Shown here piece after piece: positions 21,485 through 28,683 of a stretch of 55,836 nucleotides of DNA. The notes under the pieces were generated by a model, which was not told the DNA's origin, did no database searches, and saw only the letters and a program-made list of their open reading frames with translations. The stretch is from positions 1 through 55,836 of the forward strand of contig VBBY01000053.1 of NCBI GenBank assembly GCA_005881595.1, given 5' to 3'. The first letter of the stretch is position 1. Each line of letters opens with the position of its first letter. A program made the translations under genes and the position numbers. Source of the stretch: Betaproteobacteria bacterium (GTDB lineage Bacteria; Pseudomonadota; Gammaproteobacteria; Burkholderiales; SG8-39).

Positions 21485-22593
21485 GCTTTCCCCGACGCAG
21501 GGTACAGCCAGCAGCGCACCTTGTGGCCGGGTGCGACCTCGCCGAGCGGCGGCTCGAGACTGGCGCAGTTTTCGCGGATCGCCTCGGTGACGCGGTTGCA
21601 GCGACCGTAGAAGCGGCAACCGCGCGGCACGTCGATGGTATCGAGCACCTCGCCTTCGATCGCCTGCAGATAGCTTTTCCGGCGTATCGCCTCCGCACTC
21701 GGGACCGAGGCAAGCAGCGCCGCAGTGTACGGGTGGCGCAGCTGCGCCTGCGGCGCGAGCACCTCCGCGGCGCGACCGGTCTCGACCACCGTGCCGCCGT
21801 ACATCACCGCAATACGGTCCGCCAGGCGCTGGATCACGCTGATGTCGTGGCTGATGAGGAGCGTCGTGATGCCGGTCTCGATCTTGAGCTGGGCCAGCAG
21901 ATCGACGATGCGCGACTGGATGGTGGCGTCGAGTCCGGTGGTCGGCTCGTCGGCGATCAGCAGCGACGGCTCGGCGGAGAGCGCCATCGCGATCATGGCG
22001 CGCTGGCACATGCCGCCGGACATGCCGAAGGGGAAGTTGTCGAAGCGCAGCCGCGGCGAGTCGATGCGCACGCGCTCGAGCCACTGGATCGCGCGTTCCC
22101 TTGCCTCGCCCTCGCCCTTGACGCTGGTGTGCAGGCGGATGGTCTCCACGAGCTGCGCGCCGATCGTGGAGTAAGGGTTCAGCGCCGAGCGCGGATTCTG
22201 GAAGATCATGGCGATCTCCTTTCCGCGCACGCCTTTCATCAGCGTCTCGGCGCGCCTGCGCCAGCCGCGGTCGTCCTTCTCCACCGCCATGATGCGCCCA
22301 TCGCGCTCCTTGACGCGCACGTAGCGCTCCAGGCCGTCGAGCAGGTTGCGCCGTGCTTGGCGCGAGCGCAGCTCGATGCGGCCGCCGATCACGCCCGGCG
22401 CGGCGCTGACCAGGCCGGCGGCCGAGAGCGCGGTCACGCTCTTGCCGCTGCCGCTTTCGCCGACGATGCCGAGCGTCTCGCCGGGCGCGACGTGCAGGCT
22501 GACCCCGTCCACCGAGCGGATGAGCGCGCGCCTGGCGCGCGAGTAGAAGTAGGTCCGCAGGTTCTCGATGGCGAGCAGCGGCGCGTCCATCAC
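21481..22593 (-). CDS. peptide ABC transporter ATP-binding protein (DppD/OppD type) with insertion
   Basis: A 370-residue ATPase that pairs with the DppF-type subunit. Walker A GESGSGKS is at 45-52, the Q-loop MIFQNPRSALNP at about 129, the signature is MSGGMCQR and Walker B LLIADEPTTGLD. The cysteine-rich tail has CRFYGRCNRV. About 35 extra residues lie between Walker A and the Q-loop (roughly 76-120, highly charged, including ERYVRVKERDGR). Typical homologues have about 50 residues there against 87 here. The insertion is in the helical region that contacts the membrane subunits. Confidence 0.93.
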   Translation of the reverse strand: MMDAPLLAIENLRTYFYSRARRALIRSVDGVSLHVAPGETLGIVGESGSGKSVTALSAAGLVSAAPGVIGGRIELRSRQARRNLLDGLERYVRVKERDGRIMAVEKDDRGWRRRAETLMKGVRGKEIAMIFQNPRSALNPYSTIGAQLVETIRLHTSVKGEGEARERAIQWLERVRIDSPRLRFDNFPFGMSGGMCQRAMIAMALSAEPSLLIADEPTTGLDATIQSRIVDLLAQLKIETGITTLLISHDISVIQRLADRIAVMYGGTVVETGRAAEVLAPQAQLRHPYTAALLASVPSAEAIRRKSYLQAIEGEVLDTIDVPRGCRFYGRCNRVTEAIRENCASLEPPLGEVAPGHKVRCWLYPASGKA

Positions 22594-23483
22594 TTTCCCC
22601 GCTTGCCTTCGAGGAGGTTATTGAGCCCGTCGCCGAGCAGCTGGAACCCGAGGATGGTCGCGAGGATCGCGAGCGCCGGCGCGGTCGAGGGCCAGAAGTT
22701 GCCCTGCAGGAAATAGTTCGCGCCGGCCTGGACCATGTTGCCCCACGAAGGCGTGGGCTCCTGCACGCCGAAGCCGAGGTAGCTCAAGCTCGTCTCGACC
22801 AGGATCGCCTCGGCCATGCCGAGGGTGGCCTGGATCACGAGAGCCGCGCGGCAATTGAACCACAGGATGTGCTTGAGAATGACCGTGTGCGCCGGCAACC
22901 CGAGCGCGTGCGCCGCCTCGATGAAGTTGGTCTGCCGGAGAAACGCGATCTTGCCAGCGATCAGGTTGGCGATCACCGGCATGCCGGTGATGCCGACCAC
23001 CACCATGACATAGTAGATGTCGGGCTTGAAGCTGGCGATCACCAGCAGGATCAGCACCAGCCGCGGGAACGAGTCGAGCAGGTTGTCGAAGTAGGTGATG
23101 ATCGTGTCCGACCAGCCGCCGCGGTAGCCCGCCAGGATGCCGAGAACGCTTCCGGCGACGACGGAAATCGTGATCGCGAGCAGTCCGGGGAGGAAGTAGG
23201 CCTGGATGCCGAGGATCAGCCGCGCCTGCAGGTCGCGCCCGAGGAAGTCGGTGCCGAGCAGGTGCCCGGGCGTGAACGGCGCCGCATTGATCAGGCCGAC
23301 GTTCATCGCCTGCGGATCATGCGGCAGCCAGCCGAGCGCCCCAAGCAGGTACGAAGCCAGCACCAGCGCCACCACCAGAAGGCCGTAGCCGACATAGACC
23401 AGGTCCATCGTCTCCGCGCGCCGCCACAGCGGCAGCTGCGAAGACTCGTCGACGGAAGCGGGGCCCTGGACGTAGCTGCGCAT
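22590..23483 (-). CDS. peptide ABC transporter permease (DppC type)
   Basis: A 297-residue permease with the N-terminal OppC-like segment, about six transmembrane helices, and the EAA-type loop EAAHALGLPAHTVILKHILW that docks on the ATPases. A periplasmic FTPGHLLGTDFLGRDL motif is typical of DppC. The start at 23483 is the first ATG after the DppB stop and fits the family length. It overlaps the ATPase gene downstream by four bases. Confidence 0.93.
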   Translation of the reverse strand: MRSYVQGPASVDESSQLPLWRRAETMDLVYVGYGLLVVALVLASYLLGALGWLPHDPQAMNVGLINAAPFTPGHLLGTDFLGRDLQARLILGIQAYFLPGLLAITISVVAGSVLGILAGYRGGWSDTIITYFDNLLDSFPRLVLILLVIASFKPDIYYVMVVVGITGMPVIANLIAGKIAFLRQTNFIEAAHALGLPAHTVILKHILWFNCRAALVIQATLGMAEAILVETSLSYLGFGVQEPTPSWGNMVQAGANYFLQGNFWPSTAPALAILATILGFQLLGDGLNNLLEGKRGK

Positions 23484-23497
23484 GCGCCCTGATCGAC

Positions 23498-24460
23498 CTA
23501 TTCTTTCGACGCGCGCGGGTTGACGGCGGTGAAGACGACGCGCTGCAACAGGTTGCCGAAACGCACGAACGCCGCGGCGACGAGCGCGATGCCCATGATG
23601 ACCGGGTAGTCGCGGTCCTGCGCGGCCTGCCAGGCCATGCGCCCCATGCCCGGCCAGTTGAACACCTGCTCGACGATCACCGCGCCGCCGAGCAGGAACG
23701 GGATCTTGGCGCTCACGATCTCGGTGACCGGAATCAGGAAGCCCTCCTTGAACGCGTGGCGCCACACCGGCGCGCCCTTGGCGCGCGCGGTGCGGATGTA
23801 GTCCTCGGCCAGCACGCGCGACAGCTCCTCGCGCAGGTGGCGGATCACCTCGGAGAGCGTCCCGCTCGCCGTCCCGAGCACGAAGATCGGCACGAGAAAA
23901 TACAGCCACGCCTGCGCCTGCTTCGTGGCCGTTCCCGAGATCAGCGGGAACATGCCGAATTTATGGATGAAGACGTAGACCACGATGTAGCCGAACCAGA
24001 ACACCGGCACCGCCGACAGGATGTACGCGCCGATGGTCGCCGCGGTGTTGCCGGCGGTGTCGCCGTGCGCGGCGGTGTGGACCGCGATCGGCACCGCGAT
24101 CAGGAGCGTGAGCGCGAGCGAGCCGAGCGTGAGGTAGAGCGTGTTGACGCCGACGCGCGCCAGCTCCGGCAGCACCGGCAGCCCGGTGCGGATCGAGTTG
24201 CCGAAATTGCCCTGCAGCATCTTGCCGAACCACGCCGCGTACTGGCCGTACCAGGTGCGCGGCACGCCGAGCGCCTCGCGCATGCCGAGGGCGAGCTCGG
24301 AGCGAGGCGACTGGCCCTCGAGCAGGACGTTGAGCGGGTCGCCAGGCGCGAGGTAGAGGATGGCGAACACCACCGCGCTCACGCCGAGCAGCAAAAGCGC
24401 GGTCACGGCCAGCTCGCGCGCGAGGACGCGGCTGACCGGCCTGACCGCAGCGAACTTCAC
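23498..24460 (-). CDS. peptide ABC transporter permease (DppB type)
   Basis: A 320-residue permease with the N-terminal VLARELAVTALLLLGVSAVVF helix and YLAPGDPLN motif of DppB/OppB. The ATPase-docking loop is DYIRTARAKGAPVWRHAFKE, and FNWPGMGRMAWQAA is near the C-terminus. Together with the DppC-type protein it would form the inner-membrane channel. It starts one base after the binding-protein stop. Confidence 0.93.
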   Translation of the reverse strand: MKFAAVRPVSRVLARELAVTALLLLGVSAVVFAILYLAPGDPLNVLLEGQSPRSELALGMREALGVPRTWYGQYAAWFGKMLQGNFGNSIRTGLPVLPELARVGVNTLYLTLGSLALTLLIAVPIAVHTAAHGDTAGNTAATIGAYILSAVPVFWFGYIVVYVFIHKFGMFPLISGTATKQAQAWLYFLVPIFVLGTASGTLSEVIRHLREELSRVLAEDYIRTARAKGAPVWRHAFKEGFLIPVTEIVSAKIPFLLGGAVIVEQVFNWPGMGRMAWQAAQDRDYPVIMGIALVAAAFVRFGNLLQRVVFTAVNPRASKE

Positions 24461-24461
24461 A

Positions 24462-26060
24462 TCACTTCTGCTCGCTGGCCGGAATGAACCATTCGTCGGC
24501 GAACGAGAAGAACTTGTACGGGTGGATCTGCACGCGCCGCAGCTTCCTGTGGTACGCGCTGTAGTTGGTGAGCGTCCAAAGAAAAGCGTACGGCTGCTCC
24601 TCGGCGAGGATCGCGTGGAGCTTGCGGTTGATCGTGCGGCGCTTCTCGTGGTCGAGCGTGAGCTTCGCTTCGACGATCAGCCCGTCGACTTCCGGGTTGG
24701 AGTAGCCGCCGAAGTTGTTCTTCCAGGAGCCGATCTCGGCCGAGTGGAACAGCGACGAGATGTCGGCCGAGTCGTCGAACACCCAGGACGCGAACATGAT
24801 GTCGAAGTTGTGCTCGAGGAACACGTCCTCCTTCCAGGCCTGCCACTCCTTGAACTCGACCTTGATCGCGACGCCGACGCTCTTGAGGTAGTTCTGGAAC
24901 GCGAGCACGACACGCTTCACCGCTTCGCTCTCCTTCTCGATCGGGACCTTGAGCGACAGCGCCAGCTTCTGGCCGCCCTTCTCCATGATGCCGTCGGCGC
25001 CGGGCTTGAAGCCGGCCTCCGCGAGCAGCGCGCGCGCCCGCTCGGGGCTGAACGGCAGCGGCTTGACGTCGAGGTTGTACGCCCAGCTGCCGGGGGCGAA
25101 CGGGCCGGAGATGACCGTGCCCTGGCCATTGAAGAACGAGTCGAGCATCTCCTGGCGGTTGACCGCGAGCGCGATCGCCTCGCGCACGCGCCGGTCCGCG
25201 AGCAGCGGGTTGCGCACGTTGTAGCCGAAGAACGAGTACGACAGCGCGTTGTAGGGCTGCAGCACGAAGCGCTTGTCGCCCTGCACCTCGGGCAGGTTGC
25301 GCGGGTTGACCAGCACGATCATGTCGACGGCATTGAACATCAGCGCCTGGGCCATGATGTTCTGGTCGGCGAACGGCTTGGCGATGAACTTGTCGATGTG
25401 CGCGCGGCCCTTGAAGTAGTCGGGGTTCGCGAGCAGCACCACCTCGCCGTCGCCGGTGACGGTCTTGAGCATGTACGGGCCGGTGCCGATCGGGTTGCGG
25501 ACGAAGGGGTCCTCGCGCGTCAGGAACTGCGAGTTCGTCGGCCCGTGCCTGGGGATGATCTTGAAGCTGAACTTCGCCAGCGCGTTCAGGATCGGACGCT
25601 TCAGCGTGCACACTACCGTGTAGTCGCCGGTCTTCTCGATCTTCTCGATGAACTCGTAGCGCACCTTCAGCGGCGTGATGGTCTTCGGGTGCATCATGAT
25701 GTTGTAGGTGAACACCACGTCGTCGGCGGTGAACGGCCTCGCCTCCTCGCCTTCGCGCGGGTGCCACTTCACGTCCTTGCGCAGGAAGAAGGTGTAGACG
25801 CGCCCGTCCTTCGACGCCTCCCAGCGCTCGGCCAGCTCCGGCACGATTTCCTGCTTCTCGTCGATGCCGACCAGGCCGTTGAATACCAGCTCCGTGATGC
25901 GCAGCGAGATCGTTTCGTTGCTGGTGATCGGGTCGAGCGTCGCCGTGCGGCCGTACTCGCTGTAGTTGAGGACGCCGCCGTCGGGGCGCCCGTCGCTTTT
26001 CGGCGCGGCTTGCGCCGAGAGACATAAAGTCAGTACCGCAATAGTCGCGATCAACTTCAT
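24462..26060 (-). CDS. peptide ABC transporter substrate-binding protein
   Basis: A 532-residue SBP family 5 protein. It has a signal peptide (MKLIATIAVLTLCLSAQA), then LDPITSNETISLRITELVFNG, the RNPIGTGPYMLK motif and the late NPEVDGLIVEA block. The start at 26060 is chosen for its Shine-Dalgarno (GGAGG, five bases away) rather than an in-frame ATG at 26075. It binds peptides or peptide-like ligands in the periplasm. It lies 11 bases after the TPR gene, which places the transporter in the same transcript as the envelope proteins upstream. Confidence 0.94.
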   Translation of the reverse strand: MKLIATIAVLTLCLSAQAAPKSDGRPDGGVLNYSEYGRTATLDPITSNETISLRITELVFNGLVGIDEKQEIVPELAERWEASKDGRVYTFFLRKDVKWHPREGEEARPFTADDVVFTYNIMMHPKTITPLKVRYEFIEKIEKTGDYTVVCTLKRPILNALAKFSFKIIPRHGPTNSQFLTREDPFVRNPIGTGPYMLKTVTGDGEVVLLANPDYFKGRAHIDKFIAKPFADQNIMAQALMFNAVDMIVLVNPRNLPEVQGDKRFVLQPYNALSYSFFGYNVRNPLLADRRVREAIALAVNRQEMLDSFFNGQGTVISGPFAPGSWAYNLDVKPLPFSPERARALLAEAGFKPGADGIMEKGGQKLALSLKVPIEKESEAVKRVVLAFQNYLKSVGVAIKVEFKEWQAWKEDVFLEHNFDIMFASWVFDDSADISSLFHSAEIGSWKNNFGGYSNPEVDGLIVEAKLTLDHEKRRTINRKLHAILAEEQPYAFLWTLTNYSAYHRKLRRVQIHPYKFFSFADEWFIPASEQK

Positions 26061-26071
26061 AGCTGCCTCCC

Positions 26072-27550
26072 TCAAAGGATCCTCACGTCGCCGGCGCTGC
26101 GCTGCTCCATGGAGTAGACGCCCTGCACGGCCTCCTGGATCTGGCGCACCACGGGAAACTCATGGCTCATCTCGAAAAAGATCTCGAGACCCTCGGAGAA
26201 CTTCTTGATCCGATAGTAGGCCTCGGCCAGACCGGCGAGCATTTCCGGGTCGTTGGCCTCGATCTTGTTCTTGTTGCTCTTGTCGCGCCCGGCCTCCATG
26301 TAGGCGATGGCGCGCGCGTAGTCCTTGTTCCGAAGATAGTAGCTGCCGAGCGCAAAGTTGAGCCGCCGGTAGCGCCGTGCGTCACCCGCTTCAATCACCT
26401 GGCCGACGCGCGCGAGCACCTTGGCGCACTGGGCCTGGGCGTCGGCGCAGCCGAGCACGATGTCGGCCAGCACCTCCGGATCGGAGCTGCTCCCGGCCAT
26501 CGCGGTCCAGGCGCTCTCCGCCTCGGCGCCGCGACCCTGGCGGTAGGCGATCAGCGCCTGACGCGCCCGGGCGCGCTCGCGGTACTGCGCCGGCGCCTGC
26601 GGCCGGGCAAGGAAGGCTTGCACGAACTCGAGCGCCTCATCGTTGCTGCCCAGGGCGTTCAATGCCTCGGCAAGATAGTATTCCGCGCTCGGCTTCATGC
26701 GCGCGTCGGCCGCGGCCTGCTCGAGCTGGCGGCGCGCGAGCTCGCGATAAAGCTGCGCCAGGTCCGTGAGCAGCGCGAGATCGTAGAAGGAGATGCTTTT
26801 GGCCGTCCCCTTGGCGACTTTGAACCCCTCGACATAAGAGGCCATTCCCAGGTCGGCCGCCTGCGCCACGGCGAGCGCCTCGTCGGGCACGCCGGCGGCG
26901 AGATAGATCTCGATGAGATAGCGGCGCGCGCGCGGCGACAGCTCGCGTGCGTTACCCGCGCCGTCCGCCACGCGCCGCAACGATTGCACGTCCACCGCCC
27001 GGGCCCGGGCCTGGGCAGCGGCACGCGCCAGCGTGATCTCCGCCTGGCCGTCCGCCCCGGCCGCACCGGACCAAAGGCCGCGCGCGCGCACGGCGTCGCG
27101 CTGCGTCCACAAGGCGCTGCCGAGGCCGATGCTGGCGATCGCGCGGTAGCGGCTCTCGATCGCCGGGTCGGCGCGGACCTGCTCGAAGTGCCGCGCCGCC
27201 TCGCGCGCGTTTCCGCGCGCGAGCAGCGCCTCGGCGAGGTACAGGCGCGCGTAGCGGCTGTGGCCTTCGGCGCTGGCCTTGAGCAGCTTGTCGAGATAGT
27301 CCAGCTCGGCCGCGGCGGCGGTGCGCGCTAGAACTTCGTGCAGATCGGCGTTGCGCAGATAGATCATGCCGAGCACGAGTTGCCCCTGGGGGGCAATATC
27401 TTTGACTCCCTCCAGCATGCGCGCGGCCTGCTCGTAGCGGCGTTTCTCGTAGAGCTTCGTCGCGGCATTCACCGGGTCGTCGGCGCCCCATGCGGGGGTG
27501 CAGACACCGAGCACCACTGTGAGTAATATCAACGAGAACAGCGGGCGCAC
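26072..27550 (-). CDS. exported TPR-repeat protein
   Basis: A 492-residue protein with a signal peptide (MRPLFSLILLTVVLGVCTPAWG) and helical repeats throughout. These include KLYEKRRYEQAARMLEGV (about 32-49), RGNAREAARHFEQVRADP, and C-terminal NKDYARAIAYMEAGRDKS and AEAYYRIKKFSEGLEIF. The pattern is TPR or Sel1-like, so it is probably a periplasmic scaffold. I do not recognise a named family. It sits four bases after the TolB-like gene and 11 bases before the peptide-binding protein. Confidence 0.75.
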   Translation of the reverse strand: MRPLFSLILLTVVLGVCTPAWGADDPVNAATKLYEKRRYEQAARMLEGVKDIAPQGQLVLGMIYLRNADLHEVLARTAAAAELDYLDKLLKASAEGHSRYARLYLAEALLARGNAREAARHFEQVRADPAIESRYRAIASIGLGSALWTQRDAVRARGLWSGAAGADGQAEITLARAAAQARARAVDVQSLRRVADGAGNARELSPRARRYLIEIYLAAGVPDEALAVAQAADLGMASYVEGFKVAKGTAKSISFYDLALLTDLAQLYRELARRQLEQAAADARMKPSAEYYLAEALNALGSNDEALEFVQAFLARPQAPAQYRERARARQALIAYRQGRGAEAESAWTAMAGSSSDPEVLADIVLGCADAQAQCAKVLARVGQVIEAGDARRYRRLNFALGSYYLRNKDYARAIAYMEAGRDKSNKNKIEANDPEMLAGLAEAYYRIKKFSEGLEIFFEMSHEFPVVRQIQEAVQGVYSMEQRSAGDVRIL

Positions 27551-27554
27551 CGCG

Positions 27555-28679
27555 TCAGTCCTTGAGCTTCGCGACGTATACCTGGTCCCACTGGTCGACC
27601 TGGGCGCGAAACGCGATCAGGCCGCCGGGCGAGCAGGTGATGTCATGGTTCATCTTGGTCCCGGTGCGCACGAGCGAGCTCGCGCGGCTGTCGACGTCGG
27701 CGATGTAGATCGGGTTGTACGCCTGCCGTTCGTCGCGCACGTACGCGATGCGGCGGCTGTCCGGCAACCACGCCGGCCCGCGCTCGACGTCCGGGACCAC
27801 GTCGGTCGCCACCACCCGCGCCGCCAGCCCCTCGCCCTCGGTCGGATCGGACCCGTCCGCGGCAACCACCGCGATGGCCCAGACCTTGGGATCGCCGGCC
27901 GGGTTGTAGTTCGTGTAGAACGCGAGGCGCTTGCCGTCCGGCGACCACACCGGGCGCAGATCATCGTAACGCCAGGTGCTGAACGGCCTCGGCGGCACCG
28001 GCGGCGAGCGCCCTGGCTCGAGCACGTAAATGTCGTGGTTCTCGTTGCTGCCGCGGATGACCGCGAGGCGCTTGCCGTCCGGCGACCACTGCGGATAGAG
28101 ATAGGGTTGCTCGCCGAGCGTCAGCCGGGTCGTGGTCTTCGTGGCGAGGTCGAGCGAATACACGTCGCCCTTGCCGCTGCGGCCGGAGATAAACGCGATC
28201 CGGTCATGCACCGGCGACCAGTGCCCGTGCCCGTCCTTCTCCTTGTCGCTCGTGATGCGGGTGATGCGGCCGTCCTGCTCGCGCAGGTATAGATCGTAGT
28301 TGCCCTCGCCGCCGTTGCTCATGAACACGAACCGCTTGCCGTCCGGCGACCAGCTGATGCCGGAGTTGTAGCTCGTCTGCTCCACGACCCCCGGGAAAAA
28401 GAACTGGCTCTGTCCCTGCGCCGGCGGAGACTGCTGGTGAATGGTCTGGACCATGTCGCCGTTGAGGCGCACGACCAAGATCTCCTTGTCGTCGCCGCGC
28501 GAACGCTCGAACGCGAGCATGTCGCCGACGGGCGACCAGACGGGGTTGGAGTCGTTGCGTCCGGCGGCGACGGGAACAAGCGGCCGCACGAACTGCGGCT
28601 CGACCCCGGCCGGCTCGGCTTGCTCTTCGGCGAACGCAGGCAGCGCAGCCGCGGCGAACAAGACCAGCAGAGAGCGCAC
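27555..28679 (-). CDS. exported TolB-like beta-propeller protein
   Basis: A 374-residue exported protein with a signal peptide (MRSLLVLFAAAALPAFA) and at least six PD40/WD40-like blades. Each has the motif WSPDGK or a variant: NPVWSPVGDMLAF, GISWSPDGKRFVF, HGHWSPVHDRIAF, YPQWSPDGKRLAV, RPVWSPDGKRLAF, GPAWLPDSRRIAY. TolB propellers contact Pal and outer-membrane proteins. This one lacks the usual TolB N-terminal domain. That fold may instead be supplied by the neighbouring large lipoprotein. It lies four bases from both neighbours. Confidence 0.82.
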   Translation of the reverse strand: MRSLLVLFAAAALPAFAEEQAEPAGVEPQFVRPLVPVAAGRNDSNPVWSPVGDMLAFERSRGDDKEILVVRLNGDMVQTIHQQSPPAQGQSQFFFPGVVEQTSYNSGISWSPDGKRFVFMSNGGEGNYDLYLREQDGRITRITSDKEKDGHGHWSPVHDRIAFISGRSGKGDVYSLDLATKTTTRLTLGEQPYLYPQWSPDGKRLAVIRGSNENHDIYVLEPGRSPPVPPRPFSTWRYDDLRPVWSPDGKRLAFYTNYNPAGDPKVWAIAVVAADGSDPTEGEGLAARVVATDVVPDVERGPAWLPDSRRIAYVRDERQAYNPIYIADVDSRASSLVRTGTKMNHDITCSPGGLIAFRAQVDQWDQVYVAKLKD

Positions 28680-28683
28680 GAGT

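Noticed and set aside
24360-26027. Long plus-strand open frame of 555 codons opposite the peptide-binding protein gene
   Set aside because: It is antisense to a clear SBP with signal peptide and ribosome-binding site. Its product is low-complexity, rich in Arg, Val and Leu, as expected from a shadow frame in GC-rich DNA.
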